Shown: piece by piece, positions 17,567-31,025 of the stretch
Layout: each line of letters opens with the position of its first letter
How positions within the stretch are numbered: position 1 is the stretch's first letter
From: Pseudomonas pudica
GTDB taxonomy: Bacteria; Pseudomonadota; Gammaproteobacteria; Pseudomonadales; Pseudomonadaceae
Assembly: GCF_015680405.1 (NCBI RefSeq)
Contig: NZ_JADLJS010000001.1
Location: 279,203 to 343,202 of the forward strand
Reading direction: 5' to 3'
DNA: 64,000 nucleotides
The notes under the pieces: model-generated
The model's input: the letters and a program-made list of their open reading frames with translations, nothing else
Database searches by the model: none
Told to the model about the DNA's origin: nothing
Made by a program: the position numbers and the translations under genes

Positions 17567-20337
17567 AAGCGCTGACCGCGACCGTGCGCCTGCAGTTTCA
17601 CAGTGACTTCACCCTCGATCACGCTGTGCCGCTGGTGCCTTACTTCGCCCAGTTGGGCATCAGCCACCTGTATGCCTCGCCCATCCTCAAGGCCCGCGCC
17701 GGCTCGCGCCACGGCTACGACGTGGTCGACCCGACCTGCGTCAACCCCGAACTGGGCGGCGAAGCGGCGCTGCAACGGCTGGTCGCCGCCCTGCGTCAGC
17801 ACGGCATGGGGCTGATCCTCGACACGGTGTCCAACCACATGGCCGTGGGCGGTGCCGACAACCCTTGGTGGCAGAGCCTGCTGGCCTGGGGCCGGCGCAG
17901 CCCGTATGCAGAATTCTTCGACATCCAGTGGCACTCCAGCGACCCGTTGCTGGCCGGCCAGCTGCTGCTGCCGTTCCTCGCCAGCGACTATGGCATGGCG
18001 CTGAAAAACGGCGAGATACCGCTCGAGTTCGACAAGCACCATGGGCTACTGCAGGTTGCCCACTACCAACACCGCTTCCCGATCTGCCCGGTCGACTATG
18101 GCTGGATTCTCGCCCTCAGCCCGGAGCCGGCACTCAAGGCCCTGGCCGAACGCTTCACCGCGTTGAACGCATCGGCCACGCCGCTCGCCGACGCCCTGCC
18201 TCTGCAAGCCGAACTGGTGCGCCTGGCAGGCGAAGGCGCCGACCTCGAATCGGCCCTGATGGCGTTCGACAGCCGTAGCGAGAATGGCTTCAAGCGCCTG
18301 CACCTGCTGCTGGAGCGCCAGACCTACCGGCTGGCCAGCTGGCGCACCGCCGCCGACGACATCAACTGGCGCCGCTTCTTCGACATCAACGAGCTGGGCG
18401 GCCTGCGGGTGGAACGCGCGGCGGTGTTCGAGGCCACCCACGCCAAGCTGTTCGAGCTGATCGAGCGCGGCCTGGTGGACGGCTTGCGTATCGACCATAT
18501 CGACGGCCTGGCCGACCCGCGCGGTTACTGTCGCAAGCTGCGCCGGCGGGTCGATGGCCTGCTGGCACGGCGGCCGTTGAACGCTGCCCTGGAGCACTTC
18601 CCGATCTACGTGGAGAAGATCCTCGGCGCCAACGAGCACCTGCACCGCGACTGGCTTACCGACGGCACTACCGGCTATGAATTCATGAACCAGGTCTCGC
18701 TGCTGCAGCACGACCCGGCGGGCGAAGCCGCGCTGACCGAGCTGTGGGCCAGTGTGAGCGAACGCCCCGACTTCCCCGAAGAAGTGCGTCAGGCCCGCCA
18801 CCTGGTGCTCAATGCCAGCCTGGCCGGCGACTGCGAGTCGGTGGCCCAGGCGCTGTTGCAGGTGGCGCGCAACGACCTGATGACCCGCGACCTGACCCTG
18901 GGTGCGATCCGCCGCGCCTTGCAGGCACTGGTGGCGCATTACCCGGTGTACCGCACCTACTTCAATGCCTGCGGGCGCCCGGCAGAGGACGAAGGGTTTT
19001 TCCAGCAGGCCCTGGCCAATGCCCGGCAGGATCTGGGCGAAGCCGACTGGCCGCTGCTGGAGCACCTGCAACAATGGCTGGGCGGGCAAGCCTGGCGCAG
19101 CCTGCCAGCAGGCCGGGCGCGCAAGCAGCTGCGCCACGCCTGCGTGCGCTTCCAGCAACTGACCGCGCCCAGTGCCGCCAAGGCCGTGGAAGATACTGCG
19201 TTCTACCGCAGCGCGCGGCTGCTGTCGCGCAACGATGTGGGCTTCGACGCCGAGCGTTTCAGCGCCCCGCTCGAGCACTTCCACAACGAGGCCCAGCGGC
19301 GCCTGCGCGATTTCCCCGACAACCTGCTGGCCAGCGCCACCCATGACCACAAGCGCGGCGAAGACACCCGTGCACGCCTGGCCGTGCTCAGCGAGCGCGG
19401 CCCGTGGCTGGCCAGCCGCATTGAACACTGGCGCGAACTGGCCACCCCGTTGCGCACGCAACTGGATGACGGCCCGGCACCCAGCCCCGGCGACGAGCTG
19501 ATGCTGTTGCAGACCTTGCTGGGCAGCTGGCCGCTGGACCTCGACCTGCACGATGACAACGCCCTTGGCCACTACGCCGAACGCATCCGCCAGTGGCAGC
19601 AGAAGGCCTTGCGCGAGGCCAAGTTGCGCAGCAGCTGGAGCGCGCCGAACGAAGCATACGAAAACGCCTGCGCCCGCTACATCGATGGGCTGTTGCTGGA
19701 CGGCGAGAACCAGCAGCTGCGCAAGTCGCTGGCCGACGCCGCGCACCTGCTGGCCTGCCCCGGCGCCCTCAACGGCTTGGTCCAGGCCCTGCTGCGCATG
19801 ACCACGCCGGGCGTACCAGACCTGTACCAGGGCAACGAATACTGGGATTTCAGCCTGGTCGACCCGGATAACCGCCGCGCCGTGGACTACGCCTGCCGGC
19901 GTCGCACCCTGGACGATGCAACGCCGGTAGCCGAGCTGCTGGAACACTGGCGCGATGGCCGCCTCAAGCAGGCGCTGATCGCCCGGGTGCTGGACTGCCG
20001 CCAGGCCCATGCCGAGTTGTTCCGCCGTGGCGCCTACCTGCCACTGACCGTGCACGGCCGGCATGCCGACAAGGTGGTCGCGTTCGCTCGCCTTGGCGAA
20101 GGCGAACGGGCCGTCATCATCGCGCCACGCCTGGCCAGTACCCTGCTGGCAGGCGCACCGATACCCCTGATCCCGGCACAGAACTGGGACGATACCCGGG
20201 TGAGCCTGCCGTTTGCCTTGTCGCCTGCCAATTCGACGGGACTTTTCCCCGGTGCTGCGGTCAGCTCTTCCAGGGAGCTGATGTTGAGCGCCGTGCTGGC
20301 GGAGTTTCCGGTCAACCTGCTGATACAACAATCTTGA
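17563..20337 (+). CDS. treY: maltooligosyltrehalose synthase (GH13)
   Basis: TreY isomerises the reducing-end glucose of an alpha-1,4-glucan from an alpha-1,4 to an alpha,alpha-1,1 linkage, giving maltooligosyl-trehalose for TreZ. The 924-residue length fits the family. Landmarks are LRLQFHSDFTLDHAVPLVPY-type opening, SHLYASPILKARAGSRHGYD, DTVSNHMAV, GLRIDHIDGLADPRGYCRKL (nucleophile Asp), FPIYVEKILGANEHL (catalytic Glu) and SATHDHKRGEDTRARLAVLS (third Asp). A C-terminal PGVPDLYQGNEYWDFSLVDPDNRR segment is also typical. It begins inside the malQ stop (ATGA) and is followed by a small DUF2934 gene. Confidence 0.96.
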   Translation: MKALTATVRLQFHSDFTLDHAVPLVPYFAQLGISHLYASPILKARAGSRHGYDVVDPTCVNPELGGEAALQRLVAALRQHGMGLILDTVSNHMAVGGADNPWWQSLLAWGRRSPYAEFFDIQWHSSDPLLAGQLLLPFLASDYGMALKNGEIPLEFDKHHGLLQVAHYQHRFPICPVDYGWILALSPEPALKALAERFTALNASATPLADALPLQAELVRLAGEGADLESALMAFDSRSENGFKRLHLLLERQTYRLASWRTAADDINWRRFFDINELGGLRVERAAVFEATHAKLFELIERGLVDGLRIDHIDGLADPRGYCRKLRRRVDGLLARRPLNAALEHFPIYVEKILGANEHLHRDWLTDGTTGYEFMNQVSLLQHDPAGEAALTELWASVSERPDFPEEVRQARHLVLNASLAGDCESVAQALLQVARNDLMTRDLTLGAIRRALQALVAHYPVYRTYFNACGRPAEDEGFFQQALANARQDLGEADWPLLEHLQQWLGGQAWRSLPAGRARKQLRHACVRFQQLTAPSAAKAVEDTAFYRSARLLSRNDVGFDAERFSAPLEHFHNEAQRRLRDFPDNLLASATHDHKRGEDTRARLAVLSERGPWLASRIEHWRELATPLRTQLDDGPAPSPGDELMLLQTLLGSWPLDLDLHDDNALGHYAERIRQWQQKALREAKLRSSWSAPNEAYENACARYIDGLLLDGENQQLRKSLADAAHLLACPGALNGLVQALLRMTTPGVPDLYQGNEYWDFSLVDPDNRRAVDYACRRRTLDDATPVAELLEHWRDGRLKQALIARVLDCRQAHAELFRRGAYLPLTVHGRHADKVVAFARLGEGERAVIIAPRLASTLLAGAPIPLIPAQNWDDTRVSLPFALSPANSTGLFPGAAVSSSRELMLSAVLAEFPVNLLIQQS

Positions 20338-20354
20338 GCATCAGGAGCGTCATG

Positions 20355-20636
20355 ATGAGTGTTGATGAAAAGCGTATCCGCGAATTTGCCTACCAGATCT
20401 GGGAATCCGAGGGTAAGCCCGCCGGCCAGGAAGAACGTCATTGGGACATGGCGCGCAAGCTGGCCGAAGCCGAGGCGCTGGCACCCAAGGCGACGCCGCG
20501 CAAGCGGGCCCCGGCCAAGCCCAAGGCAGCCGCTGAGCCGAAGGCGCCTGCCGAGCCCAAAGTGGCTGCCCTGCCGGGGGTTAAACCGGCTGTGGCGAAA
20601 AAGACCCGGGCGGTGAAAAAGCCTTCTGCCGGTTAA
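20355..20636 (+). CDS. DUF2934 family protein with Ala/Lys/Pro-rich tail
   Basis: This small basic protein (93 residues from the chosen start) carries the DUF2934 core EKRIREFAYQIWESEGKPAG and ERHWDMARKLAEAEAL. A low-complexity tail rich in Ala, Lys and Pro (repeats of APAKPKAAAEPKAPAEPK type) resembles histone-like or nucleic-acid-binding tails. AGGAG lies seven bases before the second of two adjacent ATGs, so I start at 20355; 20352 is equally possible. DUF2934 genes commonly sit beside glycogen and trehalose genes in soil proteobacteria, but their function is unknown to me. Confidence 0.85.
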   Translation: MSVDEKRIREFAYQIWESEGKPAGQEERHWDMARKLAEAEALAPKATPRKRAPAKPKAAAEPKAPAEPKVAALPGVKPAVAKKTRAVKKPSAG

Positions 20637-20637
20637 G

Positions 20638-20750
20638 CCTGTCCTGGCCCTATCGCCGGCAAGCTCAGGTCCCCAAAGTACAGCGCCGGTTTTGAGACCT
20701 GTGGAGACCTTGTGGGAGCTGGCTTCCCGGCGATAGGGCCAGGACAGGAC
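20638..20750. repeat. inverted REP-like pair
   Basis: GTCCTGGCCCTATCGCCGG on the left pairs with CCGGCGATAGGGCCAGGAC on the right, the latter preceded by TTGTGGGAGCTGG. The block lies between the DUF2934 gene and glgX and probably ends or stabilises the glgA-operon transcript. Confidence 0.85.
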
Positions 20751-20791
20751 TACACAACCCTCCCCTTCACCACGGCCACTAGAGGACCACC

Positions 20792-22945
20792 ATGAGCCCC
20801 CGCACCCCGAAGAAAACCCGCTCGGTCGCCCCGTCGCGTATCCGCGAAGGCCTGCCCTTCCCCCTCGGCGCCACATGGGATGGCCTTGGGGTCAACTTTG
20901 CCCTGTTCTCGGCCAACGCCACCAAGGTCGAGCTGTGCCTGTTCGACTCCACTGGCGAGCACGAGATCGAACGCATCGAGCTACCCGAATACACCGACGA
21001 GATCTACCACGGCTACCTGCCCGACGCGCACCCAGGGCTGGTCTATGGCTACCGCGTGCACGGCCCGTACGAGCCGGAAAACGGCCACCGTTTCAACCCC
21101 AACAAACTGCTGATCGACCCCTATGCCAAGCAACTGGTCGGCAGCCTTCAATGGTCCGAAGCACTGTTCGGCTACACCATCGGCCACCCCGACGGCGACC
21201 TGTCGTTCGACGAGCGCGACAGCGCGCCGTTCGTGCCCAAGTGCAAGGTGATCGACCCTGCCTTTACCTGGGGCCGCGACCAGCGCGTGCTGATCCCCTG
21301 GGAGCGCACGATCATCTACGAGGCCCACACCCGTGGCATCAGCATGCGCCACCCGGCGGTACCCGAAGAACTGCGCGGCACCTTCGCCGGCCTGGCCAAT
21401 GACGAGTTGCTCAAGCACATCAAGGAGCTGGGCGTTTCCAGCATCGAGCTGCTGCCGATTCACGCCTTCGTCAACGACCAGCACCTGCTGGACAAGGGCC
21501 TGAACAACTACTGGGGCTACAACAGCATCGCCTTCTTCGCCCCCCACCCGCGCTACCTGGCCAGCGGCAAGATCGCCGAATTCAAGGAAATGGTCGCGCA
21601 CCTGCACGATGCCGGGCTGGAGGTGATCCTCGACGTGGTCTACAACCACACCGCCGAAGGCAACGAGCGCGGCCCCACGCTATCGATGCGCGGCATCGAC
21701 AACGCCTCCTACTACCGCCTGATGCCGGACGACAAGCGTTACTACATCAACGATTCCGGCACCGGCAACACCCTGGACCTGAGCCACCCCTGCGTGCTGC
21801 AGCTGGTCACCGACTCGCTGCGCTACTGGGCAGGCGAAATGCACGTGGACGGCTTCCGCTTCGACCTGGCGACCATCCTTGGCCGCTACCACGACGGCTA
21901 CAGCGAACGCCACGGCTTCCTCGTCGCCTGCCGCCAGGACCCGATGCTGAGCCAGGTGAAGCTGATTGCCGAACCCTGGGACTGCGGCCCGGGCGGCTAC
22001 CAGGTGGGCAACTTCGCACCGGGCTGGGCAGAGTGGAACGACCGCTTCCGCGACACCGTGCGGGCCTTCTGGAAAGGCGACGAGGGTCAACTGGCCGACT
22101 TTGCCTCGCGCATGACCGCGTCGGGGGACATGTTCAACAACCGTGGCCGGCGCCCCTATGCCTCGGTCAACTTCGTCACCGCCCACGACGGTTTCACCTT
22201 GCGCGACCTGGTGTCGTACAACCACAAGCACAACGAAGACAACGACGAAAACAACCAGGACGGCACCGATAACAACCTGTCGTGGAACTGCGGTGTCGAG
22301 GGGCCAACTGACGACCCGGCCGTGAATGCCCTGCGCATGCGTCAGATGCGCAACTATTTCGCTACCCTGCTGCTGGCCCAGGGCACGCCGATGATCGTCG
22401 CTGGTGACGAGTTCAGCCGCACCCAGCACGGCAACAACAATGCCTATTGCCAGGACAGCGAGATCGGCTGGGTGAACTGGGACCTGGACCAGGAGGGCGA
22501 AGAGCTGCTGGCCTTCGTCAAACGCCTGACCCGCCTGCGCCTGGCCTACCCGGTACTGCGCCGTTCGCGCTTCCTGGTGGGCGACTACAATGAGGCGATC
22601 GGCGTCAAGGATGTGACCTGGCTGGCACCGGACGGCAACGAGATGAGCGTGGAGCAATGGGAAGACCCGCACGGGCGCTGCCTGGGCATGCTGATCGATG
22701 GCCGCGCCCAGGTCAGCGGCATTGCCCGGCCAGGTGCCGAGGCCACCGTGTTGCTGATCGTCAACGCCCATCATGACACCGTGCCGTTCAAGTTGCCGAC
22801 CGTGCCCGAAGGGGATTACTGGAGCTGCCTGGTCGATACCGACCGGCCAGAGCTGCGCAAGGGGCAGCATCTGCAGTTCGACAGCACCTTCGAGGTGAAG
22901 GGGCGATCGTTGCTGCTGATGGTGTTGCAGCGTGATGAGGAGTGA
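20792..22945 (+). CDS. glgX: glycogen debranching enzyme (isoamylase type, GH13)
   Basis: GlgX cleaves alpha-1,6 branches, giving linear chains usable by TreY. The 717-residue protein has an N-terminal CBM48 domain (LPFPLGATWDGLGVNFALFS) and a GH13 barrel with DVVYNHTAEG, MHVDGFRFDLATILG (nucleophile), LIAEPWDCGPGGYQVGNF (acid/base) and VTAHDGFTLRDLVSYNHKHN (third Asp). NRGRRPYASVN and the long EDNDENNQDGTDNN loop are family features. GAGG precedes the ATG. It has its own REP-bounded unit on the same strand as the glgA operon and probably works with it. Confidence 0.96.
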   Translation: MSPRTPKKTRSVAPSRIREGLPFPLGATWDGLGVNFALFSANATKVELCLFDSTGEHEIERIELPEYTDEIYHGYLPDAHPGLVYGYRVHGPYEPENGHRFNPNKLLIDPYAKQLVGSLQWSEALFGYTIGHPDGDLSFDERDSAPFVPKCKVIDPAFTWGRDQRVLIPWERTIIYEAHTRGISMRHPAVPEELRGTFAGLANDELLKHIKELGVSSIELLPIHAFVNDQHLLDKGLNNYWGYNSIAFFAPHPRYLASGKIAEFKEMVAHLHDAGLEVILDVVYNHTAEGNERGPTLSMRGIDNASYYRLMPDDKRYYINDSGTGNTLDLSHPCVLQLVTDSLRYWAGEMHVDGFRFDLATILGRYHDGYSERHGFLVACRQDPMLSQVKLIAEPWDCGPGGYQVGNFAPGWAEWNDRFRDTVRAFWKGDEGQLADFASRMTASGDMFNNRGRRPYASVNFVTAHDGFTLRDLVSYNHKHNEDNDENNQDGTDNNLSWNCGVEGPTDDPAVNALRMRQMRNYFATLLLAQGTPMIVAGDEFSRTQHGNNNAYCQDSEIGWVNWDLDQEGEELLAFVKRLTRLRLAYPVLRRSRFLVGDYNEAIGVKDVTWLAPDGNEMSVEQWEDPHGRCLGMLIDGRAQVSGIARPGAEATVLLIVNAHHDTVPFKLPTVPEGDYWSCLVDTDRPELRKGQHLQFDSTFEVKGRSLLLMVLQRDEE

Positions 22946-22986
22946 ACCCCGGGGGACCCTCGTCGGTCCCATTGTGTATCGGTTGC

Positions 22987-23090
22987 CTGTACTGGCTTCA
23001 TCGCCGGCAAGCCAGCCCCCACAGGTAATCCGCTGGCCGACGGGCCTGTGCGTTACCTGTGGGAGCCGGCTTGCCGGCGATAGGGCCGGG
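22987..23090. repeat. inverted REP pair
   Basis: CTGGCTTCATCGCCGGCAAG with CCCCCACAGGTAA faces TTACCTGTGGGAGCCGGC with TTGCCGGCGATAGGGCC. It separates glgX from the following phosphatase-family gene. Confidence 0.88.
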
Positions 23091-23128
23091 ACATACAACA
23101 CCCATGCACCCGCCATTGAGGAGTAACC

Positions 23129-23938
23129 GTGAACCCCGAAGCCGGCAGTAAAGGTTTCGCCAGTATCAACCAGGCCCCGGCCGTGAAGCGCCTGCAGGTG
23201 CTGACGGTGAATACCCACAAGGGCTTCACCGCCTTCAACCGGCGCTTCATCCTGCCAGAACTGCGCGAGGCGGTGCGCAGCACCCAGGCCGACATCGTCT
23301 TCCTCCAGGAAGTGCTCGGCAGCCACGACCGCCACGCCGCGCGCTACCCCGGCTGGCCGCAGACTTCACAGTACGAGTTCCTCGCCGACAGCATGTGGAG
23401 CGACTTCGCCTACGGCCGCAACGCGGTCTACCCCGACGGCCACCACGGCAACGCGCTGCTGTCCAAATACCCGATCATCGAACACCGCAACCTCGACGTG
23501 TCGATCACTGGCCCCGAACGACGTGGTCTGCTGCACTGCATTCTCGACGTGCCCGGCCAGCACCAGGTGCATGCCATCTGCGTGCACCTGTCGTTACTGG
23601 AAAGCCACCGCCAGAAGCAGCTGCAACTGCTGCGCAAGTTGCTCGAATCTCTGCCTGCCGACGCCCCGGTGATCATCGCCGGCGATTTCAACGACTGGAA
23701 AACCCACGGCAACCGTACCCTGCACCTGCAGCGCGACCTGCACGAGGCTTTCGAGCGCCACCACGGTCACCTGGCCCGCACCTATCCTGCGCGCCTGCCC
23801 CTGTTGCGTCTGGACCGCGTTTACCTGCGCAACGCCGAAAGCCATGGGCCGCGGATTCTGGGGCACAAACCTTGGTCGCACCTTTCGGACCACCTGCCGC
23901 TGTCCGTCGAAGTCAGGCTTAGCAATCATTCTTCATAG
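23129..23938 (+). CDS. endonuclease/exonuclease/phosphatase (EEP) family hydrolase
   Basis: The 269-residue soluble protein carries the EEP metal-site pattern: LTVNTHKGF (first Asn), DIVFLQEVLG (Glu), HAICVHLSLL, VIIAGDFNDWK (Asp-x-Asn) and PWSHLSDHLPLSVEV (Asp-His). Such metallo-phosphodiesterases act on nucleic acids, phospholipids or phosphorylated sugars; the substrate is not predictable here. The start is GTG with GAGGAG six bases upstream. It stands alone between REP blocks inside the glucan cluster. Similar genes often accompany a cardiolipin-synthase-like phospholipase D gene in pseudomonads, but none is present here. Confidence 0.85.
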   Translation: MNPEAGSKGFASINQAPAVKRLQVLTVNTHKGFTAFNRRFILPELREAVRSTQADIVFLQEVLGSHDRHAARYPGWPQTSQYEFLADSMWSDFAYGRNAVYPDGHHGNALLSKYPIIEHRNLDVSITGPERRGLLHCILDVPGQHQVHAICVHLSLLESHRQKQLQLLRKLLESLPADAPVIIAGDFNDWKTHGNRTLHLQRDLHEAFERHHGHLARTYPARLPLLRLDRVYLRNAESHGPRILGHKPWSHLSDHLPLSVEVRLSNHSS

Positions 23939-24238
23939 CCATGCCACGGCAAATAGCGAACCCCGCTATACCCGACAGATTTATCAGAAGATTCAACACG
24001 TTGAACAAACACACACATCCTGAACACTTCCTTCACACTTTCTTGACGCAAGCGGCCGCCTCTCCTTAGCTGAACATATCAAGCAGTAAAGATCTCGCGC
24101 CGGGCGTCTAGCTCGCGCCTTCGTGCGCGCTGGCGAAAGCCTGGCGTGCTGGTTTGGGTCGCCCACTGTTTTTGCCGTACAGCTCGTGACAACAGGCCAG
24201 GTCCTCGGGCTGTAACACAAAAACAAAGGAGATCCGCC
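23939..24238. other. 300-base non-coding region before the outer-membrane barrel gene
   Basis: No ORF is convincing. A GC-rich segment at about 24104-24165 (CTAGCTCGCGCCTTCGTGCG, then GCTGGCGAAAGCCTGGCG) can form two short hairpins that could be part of a structured leader. It matched no riboswitch I could recognise. An AAAGGAG ribosome-binding site ends the region. Confidence 0.45.
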
Positions 24239-25315
24239 ATGAAAAGAACCTCGAACCTCTTGCGTTTCGACAGCATTTTCTGCGCGGTTTCCACGTCGCT
24301 GCTTCTGGCAACCCCGGTGGAAACTATCGCGTATGAACTGCAGGGCGACCCGACCTCGCCCGGTTTCCTGCACCAACCGGCAGTATCACAGCTGTCGCTC
24401 GACCCGGTCAGCGCCAGTGGCTTGAGTATCGGCACTTTGAACGCGTTTTCGCAAAAGATGAGCGAGCGCCATGGGCAGCCTGCACCGGATCTGGTCGCCA
24501 GCCAGTGGGCACAGTTCTTCCCCAACACTGCGCGCGGTATCGCGCAGCCCCCGGACCAGCTGGAGGCACCCAGCCAGCAACTGATGATCGGCCCGGACCT
24601 GTTCGTGCGTGAAACTGCAGCGGGCAATGTGCACCGCGCGGGGATATTCGTGGGGCAGAACAACCTGCAGACCAACTTCAACGGTACGCGCCGGCTGCTG
24701 GGCGACAAGCAACGCAACGCCGTGAACCTCAGCGGTGAAAGCCTGGGGGTGTACTGGAGCATGACCCATGAACAGGGCTGGCACCTGGATGCCGTGGCCA
24801 TGGGTTCGCGCATCGACGTCAATGGCCGTGGCGAGAACGGCCAGCGCCTGGACGACAGCGGCCACGCGATGACCTTCTCGCTGGAAGGCGGCATCCCCAT
24901 CGGCCTGGGTGGCGGCTGGGTGATCGAGCCGCAGGCGCAGTTGATCAACCAGCAGTTCTTCCCCGGCAGCCGGGCGCAGGAAGAGACCTTGCAGGCCTTC
25001 GACAGCCAGCCGAGCTGGAGCGGCAGGGTCGGCGCCAGGCTGTCCGGGCGTTATGAAGTACGCGGCATGCCAATCGAACCCTATGTGCGGACCAACGTGT
25101 GGTATGACTTCAGCAATGCCGATGAGGTGAAGCTGGACCAGGTCGACAAGATCTCCAGCTCACGCTACTCGACCACGGTGGAACTGGGGCTGGGGCTGGT
25201 GGCGCGGGTGACGCCCTCGGTGGCGCTGTTTGTCAGTGCCGATTACAGCAGTGACGTGGACGACAATGATCTGAATGGGTTGATTGGCAGCCTTGGGGTG
25301 CGGATGCGGTGGTAG
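24239..25315 (+). CDS. autotransporter-type outer-membrane beta-barrel protein
   Basis: This 358-residue protein starts MKRTSNLLRFDSIFCAVSTS followed by LLLATPV, a long signal-like N-terminus without an obvious Ala-x-Ala site. A linker of about 130 residues precedes a C-terminal domain of alternating amphipathic strands (RAGIFVGQNNLQTNFNGTRR, SLGVYWSMTHEQGWHLDAVA, GGGWVIEPQAQLINQQFF, GRVGARLSGRYEVRG, VEPYVRTNVWYDFS-like, TVELGLGLVARVTPSVALF). It ends in GVRMRW, the terminal aromatic expected of BAM-inserted barrels. That matches autotransporter barrels with almost no passenger. AGGAG lies seven bases before the ATG at 24239. Its function is unknown. Confidence 0.8.
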   Translation: MKRTSNLLRFDSIFCAVSTSLLLATPVETIAYELQGDPTSPGFLHQPAVSQLSLDPVSASGLSIGTLNAFSQKMSERHGQPAPDLVASQWAQFFPNTARGIAQPPDQLEAPSQQLMIGPDLFVRETAAGNVHRAGIFVGQNNLQTNFNGTRRLLGDKQRNAVNLSGESLGVYWSMTHEQGWHLDAVAMGSRIDVNGRGENGQRLDDSGHAMTFSLEGGIPIGLGGGWVIEPQAQLINQQFFPGSRAQEETLQAFDSQPSWSGRVGARLSGRYEVRGMPIEPYVRTNVWYDFSNADEVKLDQVDKISSSRYSTTVELGLGLVARVTPSVALFVSADYSSDVDDNDLNGLIGSLGVRMRW

Positions 25316-25322
25316 GCAGGTT

Positions 25323-25425
25323 CGGCCCTTTTGCGGGCACGCCCGCTCCCACAGGGATAGCACAAGGCCAGAGGCTGGCGCCGTACCTGTGGGAGCGGGC
25401 ATGCCCGCGAAGAGGCCAGTACAGG
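25323..25425. repeat. inverted REP pair
   Basis: GGCCCTTTTGCGGGCACGCC with CGCTCCCACAGGG faces CCTGTGGGAGCGGGCATGCC with CGCGAAGAGGCC. It lies between the 3' ends of the converging barrel gene and glgB. Confidence 0.9.
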
Positions 25426-25432
25426 CAGAAGA

Positions 25433-27643
25433 TCAGACCGGTTTCAACACCAGCACACCCAGCGGCGGCAGGTTCAGGGCCAGCGACAGCGGCTGGCCAT
25501 GGCTGGCAATCGCGTCGCTCTGCACCACCCCCAGATTGCCGACATTGGACCCGGCATACAGCTCTGCATCACTGTTCAACAGTTCCTGCCAGCGCTCGCC
25601 AAACGGCACACCGATGCGATACCCCTCGCGCGGCACCGGGGTGAAGTTGGCCACCACCAGCACCGGCTCGCCACTGCTGCTCCAGCGCAGCCAGGCATAC
25701 ACGCTGTTCTGCGCATCGTCACCGATCAGCCACTGGAACCCTTGCGGCTGGCAATCCTGTTCGTGCAATGCCGGCACCTCGCGGTACAGGCGGTTGAGGT
25801 CGCCGACCAGGCGCTGTACGCCCTGGTGCTCAGGGTACTGCAGCAGGTACCAGTCCAGTTCGCCGTCATGGTCCCACTCACGCCACTGGCCGAACTCGCA
25901 GCCCATGAACAGCAGCTTCTTGCCAGGATGCGCCCACATGAAGGTGAGGTAGGCACGCAGATTGGCGAACTTCTGCCAGCGGTCGCCGGGCATCTTGTCG
26001 ATCAGCGAATGCTTGCCATGCACCACTTCGTCGTGGGAGATGGGCAGGATGAAGTGCTCGGAATAGGCATAGATCAGCCCGAAGCTCATCTCGTTGTGGT
26101 GATAGGTGCGGTGCACCGGGTCGTTCTGGATGTAATGCAAGGTGTCGTGCATCCAGCCCATGTTCCACTTGTAGGCAAAGCCCAGGCCGCCCTGCTGGGT
26201 CGGCTGGCTGACGCCGGGCCAGGCGGTGGATTCCTCGGCGATGATCAGCGCACCCGGGGCCTCGTGGGCCGCCACGCCGTTGAGGTGGCGGATGAAGTCG
26301 ATGGCCTCCAGGTTCTCGCGCCCGCCGTGGCGGTTGGGCACCCATTCGCCGGCCTTGCGCGAATAGTCGCGGTACAGCATCGAAGCCACCGCATCGACGC
26401 GCAGGCCGTCGATATGGAAGTGCTTCAGCCAGTGCAACGCCGAAGCCATCATGAAGCCGCGCACTTCGTTGCGGCCAAGGTTGTAGATCAGCGTGTTCCA
26501 GTCCTGGTGGTAGCCCTCCAGGGGGTTGTCGTATTCGTACAGGGCGGTGCCGTCGAAACGCGCCAGGCCATGTTCGTCGGTGGGGAAATGCGCCGGTACC
26601 CAATCGAGCAGCACGCCAATGCCGCCCTGGTGGCAGGCGTCGATGAAGGCGGCGAAGTCCTCGGCGCTGCCGTAGCGCGAAGTAGGCGCGAACAGCGACA
26701 GCGGCTGGTAGCCCCAGGAGCCGCCGAACGGATGCTCCATGATCGGCAGCAGTTCGATGTGGGTGAAGCCCAGTTCCTGAACGTACGGCACCAGGCGCTC
26801 GGCCAGCTCGCGCCAGTTGTAATAGCGCCCGACCTCGCCCGCCTCATCCAGCTCGCAGCGCCACGACCCTGGGTGCAGTTCGTAGATCGACAGCGGCGCG
26901 CTGTAGGCATGGCGCTGCGCACGTTGCGCCATCCAGTCGTGGTCTTGCCAGTCGTGGCTGAGCGCCCCTGCCACCTTGGATGCGGTGCTCGGCGGCAGTT
27001 CGGTGGCGCGCGCCAGCGGGTCGGCCTTCAAGGGCAGTATGCCGTCCTTGCCCAGCACCTCGAACTTGTAGGTTTCGCCCACGCCCAGGCGCGGCACGAA
27101 CAGCTCCCACACCCCGGCGCTGTGGCGCAGGCGCATGGGGTGGCGACGGCCATCCCAGTTGTTGAAGTCACCCACCACCGACACCCGCCGGGCGTTCGGT
27201 GCCCACACCGAGAAACACACGCCATCGACGCCATCGACCTGGATGGGTTGGGCGCCGAAGCGCCCGGACAGGTCGCGGTGGTTGCCTTCGGCAAACAGGT
27301 ACAGGTCCATGTCGCCCAGTTGCGGGCCGAAGCTGTAGGGGTCTTCGGTGACCTGCTCGCCACCGGCCCAGCCGATCTGCAGCAGGTACGGGTGTGCCTC
27401 ATCGAGGTGCGCGGTGAACAACCCCGGCAGGCTGCCCTGCTCCATTTCGGCGAGGATGCGCCCGTCATGTCGGGCCAGTATGCGCACATTCAGGGCGTTG
27501 GGCAGGAAGGCGCGGACCACTTGCCCGCCCGCGCCGTCGCCATGGGGGCCGAGTACCGCAAATGGATCGGCGTGCTCGGCGCGGGCCAGGGCGTCGAGGT
27601 CCCGTTGCCGAAGGCCGCCGTTTTCACGCGTGGTTGCATTCAT
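25433..27643 (-). CDS. glgB: 1,4-alpha-glucan branching enzyme (GH13)
   Basis: GlgB introduces alpha-1,6 branches into the linear glucan made by GlgE or GlgA. The 736-residue protein has an N-terminal extension ([20 protein letters not shown]), a CBM48 domain ([20 protein letters not shown]) and the GH13 barrel. Catalytic motifs are [19 protein letters not shown] (nucleophile), [18 protein letters not shown] (acid/base) and [15 protein letters not shown] (third Asp). [17 protein letters not shown] and [15 protein letters not shown] are family hallmarks. Its ATG directly follows the treS stop (TAGATG), so the two are translationally coupled, as is usual for the GlgE pathway. Confidence 0.96.
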   Translation of the reverse strand: MNATTRENGGLRQRDLDALARAEHADPFAVLGPHGDGAGGQVVRAFLPNALNVRILARHDGRILAEMEQGSLPGLFTAHLDEAHPYLLQIGWAGGEQVTEDPYSFGPQLGDMDLYLFAEGNHRDLSGRFGAQPIQVDGVDGVCFSVWAPNARRVSVVGDFNNWDGRRHPMRLRHSAGVWELFVPRLGVGETYKFEVLGKDGILPLKADPLARATELPPSTASKVAGALSHDWQDHDWMAQRAQRHAYSAPLSIYELHPGSWRCELDEAGEVGRYYNWRELAERLVPYVQELGFTHIELLPIMEHPFGGSWGYQPLSLFAPTSRYGSAEDFAAFIDACHQGGIGVLLDWVPAHFPTDEHGLARFDGTALYEYDNPLEGYHQDWNTLIYNLGRNEVRGFMMASALHWLKHFHIDGLRVDAVASMLYRDYSRKAGEWVPNRHGGRENLEAIDFIRHLNGVAAHEAPGALIIAEESTAWPGVSQPTQQGGLGFAYKWNMGWMHDTLHYIQNDPVHRTYHHNEMSFGLIYAYSEHFILPISHDEVVHGKHSLIDKMPGDRWQKFANLRAYLTFMWAHPGKKLLFMGCEFGQWREWDHDGELDWYLLQYPEHQGVQRLVGDLNRLYREVPALHEQDCQPQGFQWLIGDDAQNSVYAWLRWSSSGEPVLVVANFTPVPREGYRIGVPFGERWQELLNSDAELYAGSNVGNLGVVQSDAIASHGQPLSLALNLPPLGVLVLKPV

Positions 27644-30961
<3,318 letters not shown>

Positions 30962-31025
30962 GTGCGACTCCTTTCAATTCCAGGTTGCTCTGGCCCCAAT
31001 GCACAAGCAACTGACTTGACACAAT

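Noticed and set aside
24104..24180. Possible GEMM or cobalamin riboswitch before the barrel gene
   Set aside because: Short hairpins are present but the conserved core bases of either riboswitch class could not be matched.
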